This document shows, in pieces, positions 28,901 to 43,900 of a stretch of 64,000 bases of DNA (position 1 is its first letter; each line of letters opens with the position of its first letter). The notes beneath the pieces were generated by a model, which did not search any database, was not told where the DNA came from, and was given only the letters and a program-made list of their open reading frames with translations. The stretch spans positions 41,836,761-41,900,760 of the forward strand of contig CM067306.1 in assembly GCA_034231615.1 (NCBI GenBank), read 5' to 3'. Source of the stretch: Meghimatium bilineatum. Taxonomy: Eukaryota > Mollusca > Gastropoda > Stylommatophora > Philomycidae. The position numbers and the translations under genes are program-made.

Positions 28901-31900
28901 CAGAATTGTAATATTTCTATTTCAAACATCATATTCCTAAATCATAATTGGAAGCAATTTTTTTTTTAAATATACAAATTGCATTTTATTTATATCACTG
29001 CCTTACACTCAAAGCTGCACATAAAATTATACATTTTATATTGAATGCACCATGTCCCTACATTACACTTAAATGGGCACTCAAAATTGTTAATCTTAGT
29101 TGTTCTCAGATCACACTTCAAAGTTCACACAATATAAGAAATCTTGTATTTGTATTTACCATGTCCCACTACCACACTTGCAATATAAATGACCAGAAAT
29201 GTTATCTCATTTCATATTTCCACATACATATTGTGATCATTGCATTAAGTTGTAGCATACATACTTTATTGTAAGATCATAAGTCAATCACGCCATTGGG
29301 CTCCTTAAGGGTGTCCACATATCCTCGGATATATAGGCCATGGACAAGTATTTTCTATTTTAGTGTCATACTTATTTACCAATAATATTCCTCAAGTTGT
29401 ATTAGTTTACTAGTTTACCAGTAAGATGTGCAACCAATTTGAACAAAATATACCAATTTCACTTTTACAACATTTTGTGTTATGAGCTGTTTTATATGAG
29501 AAATTTCATATCATAACTTTTCTGACTTTCCATGTTCATAGCATGCATTGCTGCATAAATACTAGCACTTGAATGATGCATGCACATGTTGACATACACA
29601 AGTAGAATAGTTGAAATAGGTGAATTATAAAGTTAGTGCACTCAACGAACACTGTAGTTTTAATTCTCATTCACACACTGTGTTAAAAATACTGCAAGCT
29701 GAACGCGTTGCATAGGTATGAAACAATAAGCTAAAATAACAGTATTACTGTTACACTTGCAACAAGTCCTTTAACAACTTTCCACAGTAAATTCAATAGC
29801 AAAATAATTACAATAACAACAAATGTAGAAATGCCAGGTAATAATTATAACATTATACAAATACATATGGCTGGACTTCAACAAAATAACTTTCATTAGA
29901 GCCTGCGGGGTGCAAAGGGAACGCATTGCTCTAGGCGGACCCAGGGTTAGCAGATAACCAAGATCCCAAATGTACCTCCACGCGGTGCACCCTGGAAACA
30001 GAAATACAGCAGCTCGAGCTGATTCTGGCCAAATCATTATGGGATCGTGTCCGAGAATGTGGAGGTAGCAGATGGAAAGAGATTTTCCTGCACAAGAGAC
30101 AGACATATCTCCGACACCACCAGCATCACCACATATAGCGACACTGTCGACATACAGTGAAGCTAGTCAGTCCAGTCCGAACATTGGAGGGGCGGCCAAT
30201 GTAAAATGCACGTAAAGGTAAATACATGATGAGAGACAAATATGTTTCATACAGAGTACAATGAAACAATGAAAGGGCAGAACAGCGCTAGAGGGCAGCG
30301 CGAACTGCAAATAGAAAGTGAAAAGTCCCTAGGAAAGGGAACTACAAGCTCCGTCAGCTCGAGACGGGCTTCTAGTCACCAGAGTTCCTAACAGGCAGAG
30401 ACTCAGACCCATCCATCGGCGTTTGGTAAAGCAAAAGACCTAACCCAACTCTAATGTCGAGCCTTCCTAAACCGGAAATATGCTTGCAAAGAGAAAGGGT
30501 TCTGTACCCGATGGGTGTAGGCAAGAAAGGGACAACGATGGCAGTCCTGGCCCAACTCTACTGTCAAGGTTTCCTATACCGGAAGTAACTTGCAGAGAGA
30601 AAGGGTTCCGTACTCGATTCGCTCAGGCACAAAAGGGACAACGATTTAGTCCTGGCCCAACTCTACTGTCAGGTTTTCCTACACCGGAAATACACTTGAA
30701 GAGAGAAAGGGTTCAGTACCTGATGGGCTCAGGCGCTACTGGGACAAGGACGCTCAGCTCGAGAACGCCTTGCTCTCAAACGCGTGGTGTGAGACTCGAA
30801 CTTGGACAAGGGGTACACGATGTCGGTGAATGACACCTCGGCTAAGAGGGCGAAAGAGCCAAGGTCCAACTCCTCTGTTGAGTTCTTCCCCTTAAGGAAC
30901 CAGGCTCATGGATGAGAAACGGTTCAGTACCTAATGGGCACAGGCACAGCACGTCCAATTACACGAGGCAAGTTCATAGACAGTGGAACACCTCGTTCGA
31001 GTGAGACGAGAGCAAGAAAATCGTCTGGGCGAAGAGTCTTCACTATGCGTGCCTGGAGACAGATATAGAGGCTGTCACAGGCTAAGGGTAGCCCACCCGA
31101 ATTGTCAAGGCATGCCGAAATCGGATGTGCTAGGCCTACAAGGCGCATAACGGTGGCACAACGTAATCACGCTCCCGGCGGAAATCGCACGGATATCCGT
31201 GATGGTTACAATGGAGCGAACGAAAAACAAAAACAAACAAACAAATTAGAGCCTGCAAATTCTCTGTTGCAATATTTGGATGTAAATATTAGACAATCAC
31301 CAATATGGTGAGAAACAAAATTGCAGAATTTGAAACAAAACATTACAGAACATTCCTCAGAATACAATGAACCAAAAAGATCACCAATAGGGACATTCTG
31401 AGATAATTTAAATGAAAAGAAATGTGGCTAAACAACAAGGTTCTCTCCAGAAAATGACAATATTTTAGCAATATCAAATGACATGACAGTCTAGAAAAGA
31501 CCATAATGGAGGGGATAGTGCTGAGGCAATGACAAAGTATTATTCTACAAAGTAGATGGAAAGACCACCAGAACATGACAGAAGCAGAAAGATTTGCTCA
31601 ACATTGGCGGGCATTTTAAATACTGTGATGATTGCTAAATCTTGTCCAGGTATGCTACCTGATGATAACTGTTAGTAGATTTTGCAAGACCACAAATCAA
31701 AAGAGCATTATTTAGAATACACATAAATCATAACTATCAATAAATACATTCCTGGAAATCCAATTTTAAAAATCAAATAGTAATAGAAAATTTAGATAAA
31801 AAACAAAATATACATCTATAAATTATTATAAAAACAAAGTAAGCTTTAATATAAACTAATATTATCAGAATAAAACTGTCAACAACAACAAACAGTAAGA

Positions 31901-34900
31901 AAACTATAATTTCAAAACTATTATAAAATCAAAAGTAAAATTATTAAAGTTCTGAGAAAAGTATAACTAACACAAACAATAAGAAAATCATAACAATCAA
32001 AACATAATATGAAAGTCTCAGGTTACTTGAACAAGTAACATGGGAGATCAAGATGACGGTCGTAGTGGGTGATTTGCCTTCCAGAGGTACCTATTAGGAT
32101 GACTGTGACCCTGAAGCGAGTCACATCGGAGGATGAAGTCAAGGCTGACTTCACTTGCATGCTGTCAAAGATTGATCTGAAGGTGACCTGGTACAAGGAG
32201 GAGCAGAAACTTCTTGCGTCTAGAAAGTATGAACTTATTGACGAAGGCTGCATGCATAAGTTAATATTGCATGAATTGAGTGCTGAGGACTACACAGACT
32301 ATATGGTTGTGATTGGGTCCAGACGCATGACTGGGCTGAGCTTGAAAGAAGGTTAGTCTTCATTATAACATACTTAAGATTTAGTTATATATTTGAATTG
32401 TTTTTTGTGTTAAATAGTCTTGTTTTCTGCATGAACACATTAACAACCACAGACAATACAGAACTCCACAGAAAGCAACTTATTTGGTCACTCACTGAAC
32501 TATAAGCCCTACATCTTATTTTGTTTCCTAATAATGTGAATGTGAAATTTACTTTAACCCCTTAGGTGCGCTGAGTAACAAGCTCAAACCCCTGCAGTGC
32601 GGGGTCATTTCAAGCGCTGTTACATTTTTGTCCTCTACCCAATTTTCCCATTACATTCTCACGTTAAAGAATTTGAGTGTAGGCCTATTATTATTGTATA
32701 CTCTAATTTATGAATGTACAAGCATAAAGCTTCTTTATATTATGGATAAGATGTGAAAACCTTTATATACATTCATCTTGCAAAATGAAACATTAATTCA
32801 ATCAAATAGACCTAATCATAATAACCCATTTTATTCCAGATGCAAAGGTTTTTTCTATCAGTAATATGCTTGTCAGCATTTATTTGTCACATCACAAATA
32901 GGGCCTATGTTGTATGGTAGTATTATATGATACACATTCAAAGATTCTGAAAACATTTGCATGATTAATGTTTTGAATATACTATTATAGACAGAAAACT
33001 ATAATATTTACCTTACCATATCACGAATTTGAAACATATGCGCTGCATATGGAGCCTATTATCTGGACTACCAAATTAGTAGTAGTATCACAATGCAAAT
33101 TTGTGTAGATCAGGGTGGTGGTTTGTTTTTATTTATTTTAATCTTATGTTGATCATGGTAACGTTATTATGTTATATTCTCTATTTGTATAGTTTGTTAA
33201 TGTTATGGTCCCTGGCTCATGTTCTTCATTCATCTTGATTCTTGATTAGAAACTGGCTTCACAGCACATTGGGCATTCCCATAAGTGCTCCATCCTCCAT
33301 TCCAGCAGCCATCCCAATATATGTACTCAAGAGTCCCGGTCAGGTGTTGATTGTGTGATCTTCTGGACTTTCCAAAAAATTTACTTTTCCTTCCCTTACT
33401 TCTAGATACTCCCATTTCTGACATTCATGTATGTGTATGTTCTCAGCCTCATTGACATCATCTTCCTTCATCGTATAGTATTTCCAAATCAGGAACTTTT
33501 GTTGATGTTATAAGTACTTCTGATGTTCATTGTGTGACTGTGAGCTAAAGGAGCTGGTTCTATCTGAAACTTTAACTAAGTCTTACTTTTAAAAGAAAGG
33601 AAAACTGTAATTCACATAGATATTTTTTATAACAATCACGATCAGAACTAGTAGGGAGGAAAAGAGTTATATGTTATCAAGAATGTCAACAAGTCAATAC
33701 TTCTCAAACATTCCACATAAATTTACTCACTTTTTGAGTATAGTTGCATCCTTGGACAATTTAGGCTAAAAACCCTGGCCTAGATTTCCTTACTTCAAAA
33801 ACCCAACTGTCAATCTAACTACCTATCCTCAATAATTAACTAATTAATTATTGTCACAAATTTTACCCTATAGTCTTTCTAGATTGTCATGTTAATTGTT
33901 CAGAAGTTCTTTCTTAAATGATAACAGTCTCCCTATAACCACAAAAGGAGTGTGGACTATTTATGGGCATGACTTTGAAATGTTCAGTTCCTTCTAATTG
34001 ACTATCTACAAGTTTACAAATATGCATATTATTTCGACAGTGTGATCTTGATAATGATGTGTTCACTGTTTTTGTTATTGCACGATAAACTAACCCCTTG
34101 GTTGCACTTCCTAGCTTGACTGCAATAGGTGATGACCTCTGTATCTACACTGCTCAAGTAAGGCTGCCAGACATTGAAAGAAATTACTTCCTGGTAGACT
34201 TGATTCAAATGACGGCTTCACAAAGAAGGCTTCTGTGGAATTGATTCACAGGACGGCTTCACGAAGAAGGCTCCTGGCAGACTTGAGTCAAAGGATGTCT
34301 TCACAAAGAAGGCTCCTGGTGGACTTGATTCAAAGGACAGCTTCACAAAGAAGACTATATAACCTTACCTCAGGTTATATCTGGAACACTAGACTTCAAA
34401 GGTTGCTTACATCAGCAACTTCATCTCAACAAAAACTACATAACCTTAAATCAAGGCGGTCTCAGGAACAATTTACTCAGAATGTTTTAGTCGTGGATCA
34501 ACACTCTGCAATAACTTCATAACCTTAAAAATAGGTTACACCAGAACGCACATGTTTGAAATTTTATTGGAGTAATACCACTATTCTTCTACCCTAACTG
34601 ACATCTAATACAAATAAACACATTGGAAAGGAATTCTTGAACATATCAGAATGTCACATATTCTGAGACAGTATCAACTTCTCTGCTTCTATACAATAGT
34701 TGTTTGTGAACACACCTCTTGGGGGTTTTTTTTGTACTTGGTAGTTGATCTGCTAAATTTATTTCAATTTCATTAGTTGCATCAATTTTACTGACTATTT
34801 GGTGCTTGGGAAGAATGTAAGCCCCTATATCTAAAACACAGAATTTGTTCCAACCAGATGTCCATAGGTGACTTAGTGGGGATTTCTCCTTCAGTGGTGG

Positions 34901-37900
34901 AACTTTCTTAGATGATATCACTGTGTGATAAATATGTCATGTTTGCTCAATATGTAAATTATTTAATGAATTTAAGAACTCGGTAACAGGAGCACATACA
35001 CAAATGAAGAGTTAGCATTATTTTTATTAGCATTTCATAATGATGAACCATCAATTGGCCCATTTCACAACCAAATATATGCTAGGATTCATTACCAAGC
35101 ATAAATCAATGCAAGAAAATCTAGTCACAAATCATATAAGTCTACATTTGATCAATCAAGTGATCTTCATTTTATATGAAAACCCAAGTGGAACATGTTC
35201 CATATTTTATACACACATATCTTCCAAGTACCAATGGTTTTTATGGCGACCATTGTATAGGTTAGATAAACATGAATTATTGATCAATAAGTTTCCTCAA
35301 TCTAATGATCAGTGTTGTACTTTCTCAACTCACCTACAGAAGCACCACTGGAATTTACAATTCCTTTAACGGATCAAACATGTAAGGAAGGTGAGACAGT
35401 CACCTTTAAATGTGAAGTCACAGAATCAAATCTTCCTGCTACATGGCTAAAGAATGGACAAAATATTACTCTGTCTGACATCGTTATTGCCTCAGTTGAA
35501 GGAAGAACACACATTTTGACCATAAAGAACACACCTTTGGATGCTAATGCTGAATATACTATTAGAATAAAAGATAAGGAGAGCACAGCCAAACTTAATG
35601 TTCAAGGTAAATAACTCAATTTTCATATATGTTTCTATTGTTGCAAATTGTCAATGAATAGTGATGAACTAGATTTAATTTGTGAACATTTTCATGTTTT
35701 TGTTGTAATGGTTTTGTTTGGTTATAATTTAGTTTAAATGTCTTTAATTTGTATTTTTGAAGATATATAATTCGGACAATACATTCTGATTAAAACTCAA
35801 GTTACTTTTTTTAGTCACTGATGTCTACATCACTAACATTTTTGTAAGAAAAATATAATGGAAGGTTTAAATTCCGAGACAATTTTACACTTGAATGTAA
35901 AATGATTATTACAAGCAAAGTATGCTGTAAAGTCTGATTTCAAAGATCTTCCAATTTTTATTTTTTTTATATTGTTTCCTTCATTTGTATGTTATTATTG
36001 AGAATTGATATCTTGATGTTTTCTTCATTGACTCTCTCCTAATTATTAATTCTCAACCTTACCACCAAGCTTGGTTTTCTGTATTTTTGTACATTCAGAA
36101 TTCACTATGTAGAAAGAATTATGTTGTATGGAAGTTAATCTTTGACATTTAATAGAATAGTAAAAAATGATTGCTAGTTTGCTCTTTGTATTTCTGTAGT
36201 TTGCAGCAAGAATGAATGAATGTATATGACACATAAAGTTCATAATTAGGCCTACTGATATTGTTGATGTTACAGATTATGAAAATTCATATTTGGCAAG
36301 ATAATCTGGAAGATAATATTTTATTATATATCTTCAGAAGTAACAGCAGATTTCACAATGAAGCTGGAGAACACCACTGCTCCAGCTCATGAATCAGTAA
36401 CATTCTCCTGTGAGGTCTCCAAGGATGATGCACCAGTAGAGTGGTTGATCAATAAAGACAAGATAGAGCCCAGTGAGAAGTTTGAGATCTCTAAAGATGG
36501 CCGCAAGCACTCCCTGACTGTTCATGATCTCCAACCAGAAGATAGTGGAGAATACATTGCCAGGGTCGGGGATAATGACACCTCAGCTTCTCTTACTGTT
36601 TCAGGTGAATTCAGTAATAACTTCATCTCAATATTAGCTAGTAGTTTTGCAACACAAAAACTTACCTTTACTATTTTTAAAAGAAGCAATAAAGTGGGGG
36701 GGGGGGAGGGAGAAATCAGCCCTCACATCTTTAGTACTTTAGGTTCTTCCATAACACTGAGGATTTATCCTTTCAATCAATCTAGTGCTTATTTGAGTGG
36801 CACATAGGTGCTCATGTTTCTCCACAACTATCTTTCTCTTGTGTTGTTAATACATTCAACTAGTGGCTTTCTCCTATTATTACAGAATCTTGATAGGAAA
36901 AGATCATTTGAGACTGTTTACCATGACAATAAATGGTTAATTGGAATATGGAATACACAACCCTTGGATTTATTATGAGAAAGGAAACATGTGACATATT
37001 CTGCTGGCTGCAAGTTAAGCAATCTTCTATAGTAAATGTGACCTTAGAAAATGACAACTGTAAAAATGGGTACTTTACTCACACTGGGTGTATCTTTAAG
37101 TTATGAAAATGTGAGGCATTGTATTGTATGATATTCAACTACCTTTGCTTTTCACATATTGCTTATTTTAATATGGCTTGCAGGAAATAATGGTAAAATT
37201 TGTAAGCATTTACTGTTAATGTGAAAAAATGTCATATGTAAGTATTTGACCAAATTCACAGCACCATTTTGTTCAATATATTTACCATATTTATGTACTT
37301 GTGACAACTGGAAACTTGACTTCTAGTTCAGAATACAAAGAATGGAGCCACTGTCTTCTTTCTAGGCATGTCATAGGAGGTGACCAGGAAAAGTTGGGAG
37401 ATAGTTTGACAACCCTGTCACTTATTAAAATATTATTATTATCATTACATGCCTTGTCTCAATGTCTTTATTTTGTTTCTATCAAATGATCCCCATGGAT
37501 GATAAAGAGATGCATGCCAGTGGACATTGCATCTTTGCTTTTTTGTGGCAGATAATTCAAGATAATCCAGTGGGTAATTAAAGATGTATCATCACTGTGG
37601 ATTGGTCAACAAATCTGACAATAATGAGGTAGTTGACTCAGAAGTACATGCTTTGCTCCTGTCAGGTCATAATTATCCTGAGATTCTGTGTGTGTTCTGT
37701 AATGATGACTTCATTCCTTAACCTGTCTGTCTGTAAGTCTCTCCAAATTCAGAACATCTAAAGTGGTCTATCAGGTTAATTACCATGCAGCAGCAATTCC
37801 TGAGTAGATAACATGCCTATACAGTGAGGCTTTCCTTCGGTGGAAACCCTATACTACTTAAACTTCCTATACTACTTTCCACACTCATCCGGATCGCTGA

Positions 37901-40900
37901 GGATAGAATTCGCTGGAGGACTCTGTGTATTGAAGCATCCAATGTGGTACCCCTACGATCCTGAAGGGTTGCAGGTTTATTGATTGATTGACTACTTAAA
38001 CTCTACTATTTTCACTGTGATGTTGGCTTATATGGAGTCTTATATGGTGCTATAAGTGGTACTCTTGTCAAATAGTGTTACTTCATTGAGATAGACAAAG
38101 GATGTATGAGGAAACCTAAGTTAAGAGAAATTAATTCTCTATGCCTTTTTGTAAGTATAATTTATTTACAAAATTACAGACACTCCATTGGAAATTCTCA
38201 AGCCCCTTGTTGAGACTGAGGTCATCGTAGATGAACCTGTCAGCTTATCATGTACGGTCAATAAACCTAATGTCAAGGGCACGTGGTACAAAGACAATGT
38301 AGAGATTAGTCCATCAGAAAATGTGGTCATCTCAGTGGATGGAACTATACACACACTAACCATACTGAAGGCTGACCTAGAAGATGAAGCAGAATACACC
38401 ATCCGTCTAGAGGACAAGAGCTCTACAGCTCTCTTGCTAGTTGAAGGTTGGTTATGTGATGAATTAACTGCTGTTATTGGCTGCAAAGTTTCATTGTTCA
38501 TCATTCATTTATCATGATATATGATTATATACTAGATTATATATTGATGTAATAAACAAAATACAAGAAAATATATAACAAACATATTGTTAAAGTTATT
38601 GTCCTTGGCCATGGTAATACAGTTAAATAGGAAATGTTAACAAAAATTAATAAGGGGAGTGTTATTTTTCTAATAACAGAAATCTAATGAGTAAAATACA
38701 AATTTTGAAAAATTAGTTATCTTATATTCTAATTCATTCCTATCTATACTATTTATATTTGCTTATGAGATAGTATTATGTTTGTTTAAAGGCAACACTT
38801 CCTATCTGTCTTTGCTCATATAATAAATTGATTATAGTTGTGTGTTGCACATGTGTTGCCTGGGCACATAAGGGGAGCAAAGAGTAATGACACTGTTAAT
38901 CTGCCACTCATGTTGTAAGAGACAACAAAGAAGGTTTTGGAGATGGAGTTGGCTGTACAATCACATGGAGCATCACAGTAACCCATAGAGGTTCAAAGTA
39001 ACACATACAGCATCAAAGTAACCCATAGAGCTTCAAAGTAACCCATAGAGCATCAAAGTAGCCCATAGAGCATCAAAGTAACCCATAGGCCAGGCTGATT
39101 GGATGTTTCAGTCTAAAAGGTACAGATATCGAGAGCTGTAAACCATGACACAACACATTCCGTTCTCTGGACTAAGTTTTGCAAATCTGCAGAAGTTGAG
39201 GATGAATACCAAAGAAGATTATTATTGTACTTGATCGTATTTAAGACATGTCATAAAATTATTTGTAGTTTCAGGCAGTTTATATACCTTCATTGTGGGC
39301 ACTTGACCTTTTAGCAACACATGCTTCAATATGTCAGTATAGTCGTTAGCCTTTTGGAAATAATATTGTATAAACAAGAATCAATTATTAGGGTCTCTCC
39401 ATGGTAATGTGGTTAAATCCTTTGTCTCTTGCTTAACTCTTAGTGGATCATGGACTAAACCAACAAATAGGTTGTTGCTTGGTCCACTATGAGTTAAGAC
39501 AGAACACATGCGGCTGATAATTTTATCCCATGATGACGTCATCATTTAGTGTGTGGAATTCTGCTTATAATGTTTGAAAATTCCACACATTACAAAACCA
39601 AGAAACATAATTCGTTGGTGCTCAACAGACTTGACCTACTATCATTGTACAAAATATGCATATATATTTTATATAATATGAATTTATGCAAAAATTAGTG
39701 GTCTCATGCCCAATTAACTCCATCTGATACTGACTTGCTTTAGATCATCTGTCAAGATGAATAAAGCCAACTCAATATCATGTTTAATTTTGTCATGCAC
39801 ATTGTAGCACCTATTATAGGCCTACATTTGATATGTTTGTTTCATCATGATATTCATACACATGATTGCTTGCAGAGGCACCACTATGCATTACGCAACC
39901 CATCTCTGATATTGAATGCTTGGAGGGGGAAACTGTAAGTTTTGTCTGTGAGGTAAACAAGGAGAATGCCCCAGCTATGTGGCTGAAAGATGGAGTTATC
40001 ATCACAGAGGAAGATGGCTTTGAATTCATCATGGATGGCAAGAGGCACATCCTGAAAATCCCAGAAGTTATCCTCGATCATGATGCTGAGTTCACTGTTA
40101 AAATCAATGGTTGTGAATCAAAGGCTCGACTTCGTGTAGAAGGTGAGCCTTTTGTATATCAATAAATAAAATTGAGTTCTACTGCTGTGTCTAACATTAC
40201 AGCAGAAATTATGTTACTCATAGATAAATTGACTTAGCAATGTATTGATATCTGAACATTCCATTATAATTAGTTATGAACTACCTGCATTACACTACCT
40301 GATAAATCCAAAGGTGTTCAGTCTCATCAGCAGGTGTCAAAAGGTAGGAATGTTGATGGTACTTGTAGATCACTGGTTAAAAGCATTGATCATTCTACCC
40401 CTAAAGTGCCCAGTGTTACTTCTTCATAGGTGTCAACTAGTATGAATTTACAGCGATGTGTATCATATATGCACATATTGACAGGCCCAAAAAAAATATT
40501 GATTGGGGGTAAAATTTAATTTATTATTACTAATACAGACGTTTTTTTTTATCTCACATGTACGTAAAAATGGGCACAAAATTAAATGATAAGTGGGGGA
40601 TGTTAAATTTCAGTAATTATTACTAATACAAACGTTTTTATAAAAATACTCATATAAATTTTACAAAATACAAATTTATGAAAACATAAATTGACACCTA
40701 TGCTTCTTCTTCTTCTCATTTGCAGTAACATATCTACACAAGTCCAGTTTTCTTGATAAATGCTGCTGTATTTTAAAGCTCCTCAGTGCTCCCATACAGT
40801 TTGTTAACATTAACAGCAAGTCAGGTTTTCTTGAGAAATTGTGCTGTATTTGAAAGCTCCTCACTGCTTCAATACAGCTTGCTGTGGATATCTGTCTGTG

Positions 40901-43900
40901 TGGGCCAGTGCTCCTCCTTTAATTCATTTAGTGTAATGCAGTCTTGTAGGATATGGTATGCTGTCTGTGCTTCCTGCCACATGAACACAGATGTGATGGA
41001 TCCAGTCTTAGTCTATTTAAGTGACTTTTTAGTCTGTTGTGTGCTATCCTCATGGGAAAGAGGATAACTTGCTCAGCTATGTCAAGATAGTGGTAGTATT
41101 GTTTTGAGTTGTTGACTTTCCAAATAGCTTTGATGAAGGTCCTCTTTATCTGGTAGGCGATTCTTAGTCTTTTTCTACCATATCTGCCTTTTCATTTCCT
41201 GGTATGCCACAGTGGGATGGTATCCACTGTAGTACTACTCTTCTTTGGATGCTCACTTCTCATATGGTTTCCTTCAGGTCTTATAGTTATTGCTGTTAAG
41301 GGCTTGTATGACAGACATTGCATCAGTAAGAAGTACCACCTATTGACATTGGCTTGTGTTTTCAATTACTTCTACAGCAATGTTTAGGACCGATACTTCT
41401 GCAGAGTAGTTGGGGCAGAAGATTTTAGTTGGTGAACATTGGGATTCAATTTCCTTTTTTGGATATTTTTTATCAACTTCAGCACCTCTGTTCTTCACTG
41501 CTCTATTACTGAACCATCAGTATATACTTGTATCCACACTTCTCTGGGGTACATATCTTCAATCATGTTGCATACTATTGTTTCCTTTTGGAGAGTGCTC
41601 AGTTCTCTCATAGTGTCAGTGTTTATGGTAGTTCTGATAGTGAGTTTTTTTATATTGCTCCCACAGAACTGGGAAATGTTTTACACCTATCATTTTACCC
41701 AGTGTTACTCATATCAAACCTAATAGGCCTTCTGGGTCTTCTCAGTCGCAGTATGCATAATCTTTGTCGGTCATAGGTGTACGATCTCTGCCACTCATAG
41801 ATGCATACATTTACATTTACATCAGTAAACCTACAATATCTAAACAGGATATGCATGTCAGGTGACAGTTTTGATAATCTTTTCTCCCCTTTTGGACTCG
41901 CACCACAGAGGCAATAGAAATTAGAAAAGTTCAAACAAAATATATCTATGTCCTTTCAGTAGATACTGCTTCTTGCCTCAGGAAAAAAAGTATGCTCATT
42001 CCTGTGATGAAGCACAATGTCTGCTGTATGTTTTCCTGGCAAAGCACAATGTCTGTTAAATTAACATGGGTTAATTTTTTTGTAACTTTATATTTGTGAA
42101 CCATTCTTGATTGCAAGATACACTCTAATTTCTGTGTTTGAAAGAAAATGTATGAGATTTTTCACTGAAAGAATATCTTTTATTGCAGAAGTTGCAGCTC
42201 AGTTCACTGCCACTCTCAAGGATGTAGAAGGTCATGAAGGTCAAGATGTGGAATTAGCATGTATCCTGAGCAAGCCAGGAGTCAAAGTGCGTTGGTTAAA
42301 GAATAGAAAACCTTTGACACCAAGTGACCGCATCAAGATTGTATGTGACCGCTACCGCCATATTCTGAGAATTATGGACACAATACCTGAGGATGAAGGC
42401 GAATACACAGCTATCCTACCCAATGACATTGAATCTTCAGCTATGCTCAAAATTTATGGTAAGCTATTAGATTATGTCTGTTAAAGTAATGTGATTCCCG
42501 TATGTTGCTGTCCTGAGAAGGGAGAAACTGATAGTAATATGTCACCTGCCATGCATGGCATGCAAAGTGACTAAGGGAATGTGAGAGGAAAGTTGGCTGT
42601 CCCATCCCATAATAAGTTGAAAGGACCCAGAAACCACGTTGAAGTCAAATATGCCAGGCCATAAGGCACAGTATATCTGCGGCCAAGCTAGCAGTAAGCA
42701 AATGTGTCCGATCTGCCATGCAACCTAATACAACAATGAAACATGTCCTCTCTGTCCTGTCATCTTTACATATACCATCTTCACACCTTTTCATTCTGCC
42801 ATGTTATTTAAAGGAAAATCTAAAAGCCAAGCTAAAATTTAACCTAATCCATTCTTTGACTAGGCTTTGAATTTACCATAATGGCTGATAATAGTATTGC
42901 TATCATTGTAGACAACCCATGTTGCAGAGAAAGCACTGAATGAATAAATGAATCTGATATCTCAGTACACTGGTACATGGTTCACAGGTTTTATGAGGCT
43001 GGCAACAACACCTGGCAAAGTTCACACTGTATTATCCTTGTTGTAGCTTATGTAAGTACAGGTAGGGTGCAAATGGAAGAAATGACCTTGCATCTTACCA
43101 TAACTAAAGTTTGAGTTATTTTCCTTCTAGCAATATCTTGCTTGTGCCTTCATTCTTATAATAACAACAAGATTCCACAGTATTATTACCAGTAGTATTT
43201 TTGATACCTCTGTCTATATACGTTTCCAACTTTATCACATTTGGATATTAAAATTACGTCCTTGGCTTATATATGGAAATATATGGTATTTTGTCTCTTA
43301 GGTTCTCAAAATATTGTTTTATGTATAGGTATAATGTTTTAAAACTACGCAATGCAGTGAATATACTGCACATAAAAGAAATCAAAGAAATCAAATATAC
43401 TGGGCATGATTATCTTGTTGGAGACATTACTTGAAAGTAGAGTTGAGGGGAGATGAGCAATGGATGAAACATGGAAGAAAGAAATCCTTAGATTGTAGGA
43501 TAGTCTGTCAAAGTGCATCACCAAGACAAGAGAAAGGATGTTGTAGATCCATTGCAGCCAACTTTTGTCATGGAAATGACACATGATGAAGATGAGTAAT
43601 GTTTTAAAAAGACTAGTCTATAATGTTCTATGGAGACTATTTTCATATATGAATTTTCAATGTAATCTATAATCTTCTGTCAAGATTTTTCATTTCTCCT
43701 GTAATTTATAATCTTCTGTCAAGATTTTTCATTTCTCCTGTAATCTATAATCTTCTGTCAAGATTTTTCATTTCTCCTGTAATTTATAATCTTCTGTCAA
43801 GATTTTTCATTTCTCCTGTAATCTATAATCTTATGTCAAGATTTTTCATTTCTCCTGTAATCTATAATCTTCTGTCAAGATTTTTCATTTCTCCTGTAAT

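Noticed and set aside
30480..30833. 117-codon frame in the GC-rich insertion as a gene
   Set aside because: It reads through the 106-bp units in changing frames relative to each unit and has no known motif.
32566..32660. A third TTAA-type transposon beginning 'ttaaccccttagg'
   Set aside because: No matching inverted end could be found downstream.
34235..34522. 95-codon frame as a gene
   Set aside because: Covers the 42-bp array and adjoining repeats; no domain and no support from context.
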